Origin: Billgrantia pellis
GTDB taxonomy: Bacteria; Pseudomonadota; Gammaproteobacteria; Pseudomonadales; Halomonadaceae
NCBI RefSeq assembly: GCF_008297955.1
Contig: NZ_VTPY01000004.1
Location: forward strand, 124,001-188,000
DNA: 64,000 nucleotides
Direction: 5' to 3'
Part shown: positions 47,742 through 55,982 of the stretch, piece by piece
Layout: every line of letters starts with the position of its first letter
Numbering within the stretch: the stretch's first letter is position 1
Position numbers and translations under genes: made by a program
The notes under the pieces: model-generated
The model's database searches: none
What the model was told of the DNA's origin: nothing
The model's input: the letters and a program-made list of their open reading frames with translations, nothing else

Positions 47742-48368
47742 TCAGACCGGGCGTCTGGCCAGCAGTGCCCATACCCCAGCCACCGAAAGCAACGAGCCGC
47801 CCAGCAGGTGAAAGCCGCGCTGGGCACGCGGTGTGGACAGCAGGCGACGGGCGCTAGCGGCGAAGAGCGCGTAGAGGGCGGCATTCAGCGTGGCCAGCGT
47901 GACGAAGGTGGCGGCCAGCATCCAAAGCTGCGGCGTCACCGGCAGCTTCGGGTCGAGGAACTGAGGCAGGAAGGCCACGAAGAACACGATACCCTTGGGA
48001 TTAAGCGCGGTGACCAGGTAGGTATTGCCGAAAAGCCTCCAGCGCGACACGGACTCCGCCGGAGTCAGCACGACGCTCGTACTCGCCCCGGCACGCAGTA
48101 GCTTGATACCCAGGTAGATCAGGTAGAGTCCGCCGATCCCTTTGACCACGGTGAACCAGAACGCCGAGGCGGCCAGCAATGCACCGAGGCCCAGCAGCGA
48201 CATTGCCAGGGCCGTGGAATCGCCCAAGGCGACAGCGGCTACCAGCGGCAAGTTGGCACGCCGCCCAGAGGACAGCGAGTAGCTCATCACGGTGAGGATC
48301 GTCGGTCCGGGGATTGCCAGCATCACAGTGGAAGCGGCCATGAAGGCCAGCCAGAGCTCGATATTCAT
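47742..48368 (-). CDS. LysE/RhtB family amino acid exporter
   Basis: This intact 208-aa inner-membrane exporter has about six hydrophobic helices and the family start segment AIPGPTILTVMSYSLSSGRR. The conserved NPKG motif (VTALNPKGIVFF) is present. The substrate is unknown; members export Lys, Arg, Thr, homoserine or other amino acids. It is followed 45 bp later by the frameshifted paralogue, so this copy may be the only active one of the pair. Confidence 0.92.
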   Translation of the reverse strand: MNIELWLAFMAASTVMLAIPGPTILTVMSYSLSSGRRANLPLVAAVALGDSTALAMSLLGLGALLAASAFWFTVVKGIGGLYLIYLGIKLLRAGASTSVVLTPAESVSRWRLFGNTYLVTALNPKGIVFFVAFLPQFLDPKLPVTPQLWMLAATFVTLATLNAALYALFAASARRLLSTPRAQRGFHLLGGSLLSVAGVWALLARRPV

Positions 48369-48499
48369 CTGCGTTGTCTCACCAATGGCGGAGCCGGATC
48401 GACATCACGCGAACTGTCATGCCGGCACATTTCACAATGTGCCCGATCCTGTCCCGGTCGGCAAGCACAGGCATGCGACCCGGTGCCGCGAAGAAACAC

Positions 48500-49396
48500 T
48501 CAGCCCACCGCCATCTCATTGGCAAAGGCCTCCCTCAGCCATGCCGCGACTCGCTCGAGCTCGGCGTGGTCGGACTGCCCACGAGGCATCAGCAGATGGT
48601 AGCGAAGCCCCGGTAGGCTCGGACCGAAGGGCACATGCAGCACACCGCGCTCGAGCTCCGCTCGGATCAAGGTCTGGCTCAGCAGGGCCACCCCCTGCCC
48701 GGCAATCGTTGCCTGCACCGCATGGCTCTCGTCCGAGAAGCTCAGACTGGGCCCCAGCTCGGCGAGCGAGCAACCGGCGGCCTGGCACCACTGCGGCCAG
48801 GTGGGTAGTCCCAGCGAGGGGCAATACCAATCGAAGACGACATGGCGCACCGCCTTGAGATCCTCGACTCGCGCCAGGCCCAGGCGCGGGCTGGCGACCA
48901 GGGCGAAGGTGTCCTGCGCCAGCTCGACAGATTCATGATCCGGATAAGGCCCCATGCCGTAGCGAATCGCCAGGCACGCACCACGGGAAAGCGCCAGCGT
49001 GGCTTCGCTGGCATGAATGTGCAGATCGATATCGGGATGTGCCGCATGAAAGTCCGCCAACCGGGGCAGCAGCCATTGGCTGGCGAAGGCCGGCGTGCAG
49101 GAAAGCGTCACACTGGCCGGACGTGTCCGTTCCCGCAACGTATCGAGCGCTTCGCCAATGGCATCGAAGCCTTGCCGAAGCACGGGATAGAGAACCTCCG
49201 CCGCCGCCGTGGGCACGACCTGGCGCGTCCGGCGATCGAACAGTGCCACCCCCAGTAGCTCCTCAAGCTCGCGTACTTGATGGCTGATCGCCGCCGGCGT
49301 CACCGCCAGCTCCTCGGCGGCGCGCTTGAAGCTGCGATGCCTGGCGGCCACCTCGAAGGCGCGCAGTTGGGAAAGCGGGAGCAGGCGGCGATTCAT
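48500..49396 (-). CDS. LysR-type regulator (GcvA-like)
   Basis: This 298-aa LysR protein starts MNRRLLPLSQLRAFEVAAR, with the HTH at residues about 10-60 (HRSFKRAAEELAVTPAAISHQVREL), and a periplasmic-binding-type effector domain follows. The ATG is set by a GGAG site. It is divergent from the azoreductase gene (123 bp between). A short inverted repeat acgag-aaatg-ctcgt at 49432-49446 could be part of its operator. Confidence 0.92.
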   Translation of the reverse strand: MNRRLLPLSQLRAFEVAARHRSFKRAAEELAVTPAAISHQVRELEELLGVALFDRRTRQVVPTAAAEVLYPVLRQGFDAIGEALDTLRERTRPASVTLSCTPAFASQWLLPRLADFHAAHPDIDLHIHASEATLALSRGACLAIRYGMGPYPDHESVELAQDTFALVASPRLGLARVEDLKAVRHVVFDWYCPSLGLPTWPQWCQAAGCSLAELGPSLSFSDESHAVQATIAGQGVALLSQTLIRAELERGVLHVPFGPSLPGLRYHLLMPRGQSDHAELERVAAWLREAFANEMAVG

Positions 49397-49519
49397 GGCG
49401 TCTCCATAGATTAGCGCAGCTTGTCTGTCTGACGAGAAATGCTCGTTTGTCAGCTTTCGCTTCAGGCACGATGCTTCGAAGCGTCCCTTCACACTTGAAT
49501 TTTACTTGAGGATACCGCC

Positions 49520-50209
49520 ATGGCTACCCTGCTGCATATCGACGCCAGTGCCCGTCCCGGTCGCTCCGGCATTGAGCCGCATGGCTCACACACACGACGC
49601 CTGAGCGCCCGCTTCGTGGAACGGTGGCGGGCTGCCCGCCCCGCCGACCGCATCGTCTATCGCGACGTCGGTCAGCAACCGCCAAGCCCCGTCACCGGCG
49701 AATGGATTCATGCGTCCTTCGCCCAGCCGGCGCAGCGCGAGCCCTGGATGCATGCGGCGCTCGCCGAGAGCGACGCCCTGGTCGACGAGCTGCTGGCAGC
49801 GGACGTGATCGTGGCCGGCGTACCGATGTACAACTTCGGCGTCCCGGCCGGCTTCAAGGCGTATATCGACAATATCGTTCGGGTCGGCCGCACCTTCGGC
49901 TTCGACCGCTCCCGCGCCAGCCTACCCTACTGGCCCATGCTGACCGACATGCGCAAGCGGTTGGTCATTCTGAGCGCCCGCGGCGATTACGGCTACGAGG
50001 CAGACGAACACATGGCCCGCGCCAACCATGTCGAGCCGCATATTCGAACCGTATTCGGCTACCTGGGCATTGACGACGTGCAGAGTATCGCGGTGGAGTA
50101 CGACGAGTTCGCCGATGAGCGGCTACGAGTCTCGCTGGACCAGGCCGAGCGGCGCATCGAGGCGCTGGTGTCCGAACTGGCGGAAAGCCTCGAGCTGCTC
50201 GCTTGCTGA
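49520..50209 (+). CDS. azoR: FMN-dependent NADH-azoreductase (AzoR-like)
   Basis: This 229-aa flavodoxin-like oxidoreductase reduces azo dyes and quinones using NADH. The FMN-binding N-terminus is LLHIDASARPGRSG, the second FMN loop is GVPMYNFGVPAGFKAYIDNIVRVGRTF, and ILSARGDY follows. It is somewhat longer than E. coli AzoR (201 aa). A TTGAGGATACC sequence with GAGG precedes the ATG. It is divergent from a LysR gene, its probable regulator. Confidence 0.92.
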   Translation: MATLLHIDASARPGRSGIEPHGSHTRRLSARFVERWRAARPADRIVYRDVGQQPPSPVTGEWIHASFAQPAQREPWMHAALAESDALVDELLAADVIVAGVPMYNFGVPAGFKAYIDNIVRVGRTFGFDRSRASLPYWPMLTDMRKRLVILSARGDYGYEADEHMARANHVEPHIRTVFGYLGIDDVQSIAVEYDEFADERLRVSLDQAERRIEALVSELAESLELLAC

Positions 50210-50295
50210 GAGAACGGGAAGCGACGTTGGCCCGCACCGAAAGGCAGCGGGCCAACGCGACTTCGGCCCCGAACAGTATCGGGGCATACGATCTC

Positions 50296-51036
50296 TCAGA
50301 TATTGGCGCCGCCATCGATAGTGAACTCGGCGCCGGTCACCGAACGCCCTTCCGGGCCCGCCAGCCAGGTCACCAGGCCGGCCACGTCGTCGGCTTCGTT
50401 GTAGCGTGGGATCGCCATCAAGCTGCGCTGGGGATCGGAGAGTTCGCCGTCGGCCGGGTTCATGTCGGTATCGGTGGAGCCTGGATGCACGACATTGACG
50501 CTGATCCCGCGCGGACCCAAGTCTCGCGCCAGCCCCTTCGTCAGACCCACCAGGCCCGCCTTACTCATGGCGTACAAGCTGATGCCGGGCCAGGGGACTC
50601 GCACGGCCAGGTTGCTGCCGATGGTGATGATTCGCCCTCCCTCCGGCATATGCCTCACCGCTGCCATGGCAGTCACGACGGGGGCACGCAGGTTGATCGC
50701 AATGGTGCGGTCCAGTTCTTCCAGCGTCGCCTCTTCGATCGTTCCGCTCGGGAAGATGCCTGCGTTGTTGATCAGGATATCGAGCCCACCCAACTCGGCT
50801 ACCGTACGTTCGACAGCGGCCTCGAGTGCTGCGGCGTCACGATTGTCGGCACGCATAGCCATAGCTCGCCCACCCACCGACACGATCCCGTCCACCACCG
50901 ACTGTGCCTGCGCCTCACCGTTGGCATACGTCAGCGCGACGGCTGCCCCCTCCCCTGCCAATCGTCGGGCGTTGGCAGCGCCTATCCCACGGCTGCCACC
51001 GGTCACCATCGCCACCTTTCCGCTGAATCGCTGCAT
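50296..51036 (-). CDS. short-chain dehydrogenase/reductase
   Basis: This 246-aa SDR has the cofactor loop TGGSRGIGAAN, the NNAG motif (INNAGIF), and the active-site YAMSKAG with upstream Ser. Arg in the N-terminal loop favours NADPH. It resembles 3-oxoacyl-ACP reductase-like SDRs often paired with TetR regulators, as here. The intergenic region holds two copies of a 16-bp operator-like sequence. Confidence 0.93.
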   Translation of the reverse strand: MQRFSGKVAMVTGGSRGIGAANARRLAGEGAAVALTYANGEAQAQSVVDGIVSVGGRAMAMRADNRDAAALEAAVERTVAELGGLDILINNAGIFPSGTIEEATLEELDRTIAINLRAPVVTAMAAVRHMPEGGRIITIGSNLAVRVPWPGISLYAMSKAGLVGLTKGLARDLGPRGISVNVVHPGSTDTDMNPADGELSDPQRSLMAIPRYNEADDVAGLVTWLAGPEGRSVTGAEFTIDGGANI

Positions 51037-51060
51037 GTGTCGCCTCCGTTCACATATTTA

Positions 51061-51076
51061 TGTAGTGATTGACACA
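51061..51076. promoter_or_regulatory. TetR operator-like site O1
   Basis: The 16-bp sequence tgtagtgattgacaca lies 25 bp upstream of the SDR start, with TGT/ACA symmetric ends. It matches site O2 at 51118 in 13 of 16 positions, and both are followed by AAAA-like flanks. The two sites frame the promoter region between SDR and TetR genes. Confidence 0.65.
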
Positions 51077-51117
51077 AAATAAGGTGGCTAGACATGCATG
51101 TTCCTGTCAAGATATTT

Positions 51118-51133
51118 TGTAGTTATCGATACA
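51118..51133. promoter_or_regulatory. TetR operator-like site O2
   Basis: The 16-bp sequence tgtagttatcgataca lies 14 bp before the tetR ATG. It is a stronger palindrome than O1 (TTGTA and TACAA outer arms). Repetition of the same sequence at O1 suggests binding by the adjacent TetR protein, giving joint repression of SDR and tetR. Confidence 0.65.
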
Positions 51134-51147
51134 AAAAGGAGTGTGAC

Positions 51148-51786
51148 ATGCCCCAGCGTGGCAGACCCCGCGGCTTCGATAGGGAAAGCGCCCTGCGTCA
51201 AGCCATGGAAGTGTTCTGGGCCAAAGGATTCGATAACGCCTCGTTGACCGACCTGACCCGCGCCATGGGTATCAATTCACCCAGTCTCTATGCGGCGTTC
51301 GGCAGCAAGGAAGCGCTGTTCAAGGAGGCGGTGGATCTCTACAGTCGCACGGAAGGCAGCGGTATCTGGGAACAGGTGGAAACGGCGCCGACCGCACGCG
51401 ACGCCATCGCGCAAGTGCTGCGCACCACGGCCGAGGCCTTCACACGCGGTGACGAACCCAGGGGCTGCTTGATCGTGCTCGCCGCACCGCAGAGGCAGGG
51501 CGCCAACCCCGAAGTCTGCGATGCGCTGAAAGTTCGGCGCCAACATAACGTATGCCAGTTGGTGCGACGCTTGCAGCGCGCCGTGGAGGACGGTGAATTG
51601 CCCGCCGCCATCGACTGCCGTGCGATCGCCAATTATTACGTCACCCTGCAGCACGGCATGTCGATCCAGGCCCGTGACGGCGCCTCGCGCGAGACGCTGC
51701 TGGCCATTGCCGACTGTGCGATGTCTGGCTGGGAAGCTCTCATCGACGTTTCACATGAAGCCCAGCGCCAGGAACGGCGTGGCTAG
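51148..51786 (+). CDS. TetR/AcrR family transcriptional regulator
   Basis: This 212-aa TetR protein begins MPQRGRPRGFDRESALRQAM and has the HTH at about residues 25-50 (GFDNASLTDLTRAMGINSPSLYAAFGSKEALF). The C-terminal ligand domain includes RGCLIVLAA, seen in regulators of SDR and oxidoreductase genes. The ATG follows AAGGAG; an upstream ATG lacks a site. It is divergent from the SDR gene with paired operators between. Confidence 0.94.
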   Translation: MPQRGRPRGFDRESALRQAMEVFWAKGFDNASLTDLTRAMGINSPSLYAAFGSKEALFKEAVDLYSRTEGSGIWEQVETAPTARDAIAQVLRTTAEAFTRGDEPRGCLIVLAAPQRQGANPEVCDALKVRRQHNVCQLVRRLQRAVEDGELPAAIDCRAIANYYVTLQHGMSIQARDGASRETLLAIADCAMSGWEALIDVSHEAQRQERRG

Positions 51787-52700
51787 CCCTTGCCATCATC
51801 TGCATGGCGCTCCCAGGGGAGAGCGGGCTCCCATTCTTCGACGAGAAAATCGATGAAGGCGCGTACTCTGGGCGGTACCAGGCGGCGCTGCGGCATGACC
51901 GCGTGGATGCCCGTCTCGGGCAGCGCGTGGTCAGGCAAAATCTGCCGCAGTCGGCCAGCCCGCAGGTCGTCGCATACATGCCAAGTGGACTGCTGCACGA
52001 TACCCAGCCCCGCCACGGCGGCGTCGCGCAGAAACTCACCCTGGCTGCTGCGGATGCGCCCGCTCACCTTGACGCTCACATTTTCGCCGCTGACATCGCG
52101 AAGCCGCCAGGTGCCGGACTCCTCTTCGCCGTCGCTCAGCAGCAGGCATTCGTGCCGGGTCAATTCCTCGGGCGCATGCGGGGTGCCATGGCGTTTCAGA
52201 TAAGCGGGAGAAGCGCACAGCACGCGGCGATTCGCGGCCAGCCGGCGCGCCACCAAGCTGGAGTCGGCAAGCAAACCGATGCGAATGGCCAGGTCGAACC
52301 CCGAAGCCACGATGTCCCGCCGCCGGTCGGACAGGTCGAGATCGAGCCGTAGCCGGGGATGCCGGCTCAGAAAATTGGGCAACAACGGCGACACATAGAG
52401 GCGGCCAAACGTGGGGGGCAACGTCAGGCGCAGGGTACCCGCCACCTCGCGCGTCGACCGGTGCAGCCCACCCATCAGCGCCTCGAGATCCTCCACCGCC
52501 TCCCGCCCCTGTTCGGCCAGGCTACGGCCCTCCGGCGTCGGACGCAGCTGTCGGGTGGTGCGTTGCAGGAGTCGCACGCCGAGCTCCCGCTCGAGTCGCT
52601 TCAAGCGCTGGCTGGCGACGGCCGCGGACAGAGCCAGGCTGCGTGCCGCTTCGCAGATCGACCCTAGGTCAAGAATGCGCAGAAATAGTAAAAGATCGTC
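51783..52700 (-). CDS. LysR-type regulator lacking a recognisable start
   Basis: About 305 residues of a LysR protein are intact, from DDLLLFLRILDLGSICEAA through the HTH (LALSAAVASQRLKRLERELGVRLLQRT) to the effector domain. Family members start one to four residues before this point, but here no ATG, GTG or TTG is in position. The frame instead runs straight into the antisense of an aldo/keto reductase fragment. The loss of start and promoter probably comes from a deletion joining the two genes. Translation from CTG or an upstream start cannot be excluded. Confidence 0.8.
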   Translation of the reverse strand, partial: DDLLLFLRILDLGSICEAARSLALSAAVASQRLKRLERELGVRLLQRTTRQLRPTPEGRSLAEQGREAVEDLEALMGGLHRSTREVAGTLRLTLPPTFGRLYVSPLLPNFLSRHPRLRLDLDLSDRRRDIVASGFDLAIRIGLLADSSLVARRLAANRRVLCASPAYLKRHGTPHAPEELTRHECLLLSDGEEESGTWRLRDVSGENVSVKVSGRIRSSQGEFLRDAAVAGLGIVQQSTWHVCDDLRAGRLRQILPDHALPETGIHAVMPQRRLVPPRVRAFIDFLVEEWEPALPWERHADDGKG

Positions 52701-53030
52701 GCCTCGGCCCAGACCGGCGACTTCGCGCCGCCAGTGGAGGACGAGCGCCTGTACCGGATCGTCGATGTGCTCGACGAGATTGCCGAAGAGACGGGCAAGT
52801 CGATTCCCCAGATCGCCCTCAACTGGCTGCTCGGACGCTCCACCGTGTCCAGCGTGTTGATCGGGGCACGCAACGAGGCCCAACTGCGGGACAACCTGGG
52901 CGCCGCCGGATGGCAACTCGATGAGGAGCAGACAAGGCGGCTCGACGAAGCCAGTCGCGTGACGCCGCCCTATCCCTACTATCCCTACTGGAACGGTCAA
53001 TTCGCCGAGCGCAATCCCGTTCCCGTCTGA
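52692..53030 (+). pseudogene. C-terminal fragment of an aldo/keto reductase
   Basis: About 112 codons encode the last third of an aldo/keto reductase: ERLYRIVDVLDEIAEETGKS, LNWLLGRSTVSSVLIGAR (NADPH-binding end), then PYYPYWNGQF. Catalytic Asp, Tyr, Lys and His are absent. The frame stops upstream at a TAA (52689-52691). The fragment abuts the 5' end of the LysR gene on the opposite strand, as if a divergent pair lost its middle by deletion. Confidence 0.82.
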
Positions 53031-53061
53031 CCGTTGCCGCTCGGCGCTTGGCCGGCAAGGG

Positions 53062-54240
53062 TCAGGCGGTGGCCGCTACCCGCGCCTGTACGCCCGCCAC
53101 GATGACCAGCGTGGCCAGGAACAGCATGCCTCCGCTGGCAACGAAGACCCACGTGACACCGCTGACATCGAAAATCAGGCCGCCGACAGCCGCGCCGGTC
53201 GCGATGGCCATGTTGATGGCGGCCACCAGCAACCCGCCCGCGCTCTCGGCCTCGTCCGGCACCGTGCGCGAGAGCCAAGTGGACCAGGCCACCGGGATGG
53301 CACCGAAGGCCAGTCCCCAGAGGGCGACCAGAGCGCCATCCAGCACGGCCACGCCGCCCTGGCTGGCCAGGCTCAGCCCCAGCGTGCCCATCAGCAGCGG
53401 TGCCACGACCAGAGTCAGGCGCAGGCTACGCTCGACCAGCGCGCCGGCCAGGAAGTTGCCCACGAAGTTGGCCACACCGAAACCGAGCAGGATGGCGGCA
53501 ATGCCGTTCACGCCGACACCGGTCACGCTCTCGAGGAAGGGACGGATATAGGTGAAGAAGGCGAAGTGACCGGTGAAGACCAGCCCCGCCGCCAGCATGC
53601 CGAGGCCGACCCGCGGCCGCATCAACACATCGAACAGGGTGCGCAGTCGAGTCACGCCACTTGGCGCCATACGCGGCAGGGTGGCGTACTGCACCACGAA
53701 GGCCAGCAGGCCCAGCAGCGACGCCGCCAGGAAGACGTTGCGCCAGCCGATCAGATCGCCGAAGAAGCTGCCCAGCGGCGCTGCGGCGATGGTCGCCACG
53801 GAAACACCGCTGAACATGATCGACAGCGCGCGCGGCACCGAATCCTCCGGCACCAGGCGCATGATGGTGGCGATCGACATGGTCCAGAACCCGCCCAGGG
53901 CCATGCCGAGCAACACACGCCCGATCAGCAGCACGAGCAGGTTGGGCGCCAGCGCGACGATCAGGTTCGAAGCGATCAAGAGGAGAGAGAAGGCCAGCAG
54001 TACGAAGCGTCGGTCGATGCGTCGCGTGGCCGCCGTGATCAGCAGGCTCGTCATCAGAGCGACCGCCGCCGTCGCGGTCACCGCCTGGCCCGCCATGCCT
54101 TCCGTAATGCTTAGATCCACCGCCATGGGGGTGAGCAGGCTAGCGGGCAGGAACTCCGCCGTGACCAGCCCGAAGACGCCCAGCGTTACCGAGATTACCG
54201 CCGCCCAGGCGGGCTCGGCCCGTTGTGTCAGCTCATTCAT
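53062..54240 (-). CDS. MFS transporter (DHA1, AraJ/NepI-like)
   Basis: This 392-aa protein has twelve hydrophobic segments and the MFS loop-2 motif (ITAATRRIDRRFVLL). It fits the sugar-efflux/purine-ribonucleoside or drug-export DHA1 group; the substrate is unknown. The ATG at 54240 (MNELTQRAEPAW) follows AGGA at good spacing. It is divergent from an AraC regulator, suggesting inducible efflux. Confidence 0.92.
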   Translation of the reverse strand: MNELTQRAEPAWAAVISVTLGVFGLVTAEFLPASLLTPMAVDLSITEGMAGQAVTATAAVALMTSLLITAATRRIDRRFVLLAFSLLLIASNLIVALAPNLLVLLIGRVLLGMALGGFWTMSIATIMRLVPEDSVPRALSIMFSGVSVATIAAAPLGSFFGDLIGWRNVFLAASLLGLLAFVVQYATLPRMAPSGVTRLRTLFDVLMRPRVGLGMLAAGLVFTGHFAFFTYIRPFLESVTGVGVNGIAAILLGFGVANFVGNFLAGALVERSLRLTLVVAPLLMGTLGLSLASQGGVAVLDGALVALWGLAFGAIPVAWSTWLSRTVPDEAESAGGLLVAAINMAIATGAAVGGLIFDVSGVTWVFVASGGMLFLATLVIVAGVQARVAATA

Positions 54241-54318
54241 CTCCATTTCCTGTATCAGGGGTTGTTGCGATGCAGAATAAAATGGACGCTCCGGACGATC
54301 CATGCTAAATACTCTCGA

Positions 54319-55329
54319 ATGATTGATTATTCGTCCGAAACGACACAGGCACCCTCCGCTTCGCTTCCCGGCGACCGGGTCAGCGAATTGCTGATGGGCA
54401 TGCGGCTGCGTGGCATTCGCTACCGCCGTATCCAGGTGACACCCCCCTTTGGCCTATGCTTCGGTAGCAAGGAGGGGTGGGCCCAGTTCCACTTCATCGC
54501 CCAAGGCCCGGTCTTCCTGCGCAGCCCCGGCGGGGCGCTGCACGCCTTGGAGGCAGGCGACGCCCTGCTCCTGCCGCGTGGAGGCCGACACGAGTTGCTC
54601 TCGGCACCGGAACAGCCCAGCCGCGACATTGCCGACTACGAGAGTGCCACGCTTTGCGAGGCGGTCAGCGCGGTCGAGGCATGCGCGGCGGCAAGCTGTC
54701 CTACGACCCGCGCCGTGTTCTTCAGCGCCTGCCTGGAATTCGACCTCGGCGGCATGCATCCCCTCGTGGCCTTGATGCCCGAAGTGATGCGAGTCGGCAC
54801 GCTACTCGAGCGACATCCCGAGTTACTGCCTATGCTCGAGGCGATGGATCGCGAAGCGCGCACGGAGCGCGCGGGGTTCGCCGGCATTCTGGCCCGGCTT
54901 GCGGACGTGATTTCGGCCTATATCGTACGCGGCTGGGTAGAGTGCGGCTGCGGCAATGCAACCGGTTGGGTCGAGGCATTGCGCGACCCGCGCCTGGGGC
55001 GAGTTATCAGCGCCGTGCATCGCGATCCGGGCCGTCATTGGACGGTGGCCGAGCTCGCCGCGGAGATGGGCAGCTCGCGCTCGGTCTTCGCCGAACGCTT
55101 CCTGTCGGTCACTGGCATGACACCGCATCGCTACGTGACCGAACTGCGGATGCGGCTGGCGATGCAATGGATAGGGCGCGATCGGATGCCGATCGAGACC
55201 GTCGCCCTACGACTGGGCTATGGCTCGCAGGCTGCCTTCAGCCGCGCCTTCAAGCGAATCACCGGACGATCCCCCGGGGCGATACGTGCCGAGACACAAC
55301 CGGAACGGAGCGGGCCGGTCACGGCCTGA
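54319..55329 (+). CDS. AraC family regulator with N-terminal cupin domain
   Basis: This 336-aa regulator has a cupin_6-type N-terminal domain (about residues 15-205; WAQFHFIAQGPVFLRSPGGA, LEAGDALLLPRGGRHEL) and a C-terminal AraC double HTH (about 225-325; WTVAELAAEMGSSRSVFAERF and PIETVALRLGYGSQAAFSRAF). The ATG at 54319 lacks a strong site. It is divergent from the MFS gene, its likely target. Confidence 0.92.
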   Translation: MIDYSSETTQAPSASLPGDRVSELLMGMRLRGIRYRRIQVTPPFGLCFGSKEGWAQFHFIAQGPVFLRSPGGALHALEAGDALLLPRGGRHELLSAPEQPSRDIADYESATLCEAVSAVEACAAASCPTTRAVFFSACLEFDLGGMHPLVALMPEVMRVGTLLERHPELLPMLEAMDREARTERAGFAGILARLADVISAYIVRGWVECGCGNATGWVEALRDPRLGRVISAVHRDPGRHWTVAELAAEMGSSRSVFAERFLSVTGMTPHRYVTELRMRLAMQWIGRDRMPIETVALRLGYGSQAAFSRAFKRITGRSPGAIRAETQPERSGPVTA

Positions 55330-55436
55330 CAGGGCTCGATCCCCCAGCAGTGACGTGTCCGGCCAGTGCAGCCTGCCGTCCGTGCAGCCACCCGGCACGT
55401 GAGCCATCCGGTACATGAACCGCAAGAGGGACGGGC

Positions 55437-55982
55437 ATGTCAGCGCTATCGATCACTCGCAAGTGGCGTCGCCTGGACGAACCGGGCCTGGAGGTCTTGC
55501 ATCTCCAACCCGACGACGACGGCATCCTGGCGCTCGCCACCGTCGTACATGTGGGCACCGAGGCATTCGGCCTGTCCTACTTGTGGCAACTCGACCGCGA
55601 CTGGCGCACCCGCCGCCTGGAGCTACACCTCGCCAGCCCCTCGATAGAAACGCTGCAGATCGAACGCAGCCACAGGGGCTGGCAGGTGAACGGCCGACCA
55701 CGCCCTGACCTCGCGGCGTGCGACGAGATCGACCTGTCGGCGACGCCGTTCTGCAATACGCTGGCCATGCATCGACTCCAGGGATCGGGCGAGCTCACCA
55801 CACTCTATGTGGACCTGCCCTCTCTTCAGTTGCTGCCTTCCCGTCAGCGTTACACGACTCTCGGCAAAAACCGCTGGCGCTACACCGACCTGGGTATTGC
55901 CAAGGGCTTCGAGGCCGACCTTGAGGTCGACGATGAAAACCTGGTGGTCGTCTACGAGGGTCTGTTCGAGACGCTCCCCTAG
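55437..55982 (+). CDS. putative glycolipid-binding family protein
   Basis: This 181-aa protein belongs to the PF06475-type glycolipid-binding family (PA1994-like), a beta-barrel resembling lipoprotein-binding LolA folds. Conserved parts include WRRLDEPGLEVLHL, GLSYLWQLDRDW and YTDLGIAKGFEADLEVDD. It has no signal peptide. The ATG follows GAGGGAC. It is convergent with the next MFS gene, overlapping by 4 bp. Confidence 0.82.
   Translation: MSALSITRKWRRLDEPGLEVLHLQPDDDGILALATVVHVGTEAFGLSYLWQLDRDWRTRRLELHLASPSIETLQIERSHRGWQVNGRPRPDLAACDEIDLSATPFCNTLAMHRLQGSGELTTLYVDLPSLQLLPSRQRYTTLGKNRWRYTDLGIAKGFEADLEVDDENLVVVYEGLFETLP

Noticed and set aside
49432..49446. Short inverted repeat acgag-aaatg-ctcgt between LysR and azoreductase
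   Set aside because: Arms of 5 bp are too short to claim as an operator without conservation data; mentioned only in the LysR entry.
52734..53030. Fragment as a complete small gene from its GTG
   Set aside because: It begins inside the aldo/keto reductase fold, lacks all catalytic residues and has no ribosome-binding site; treated as a remnant.
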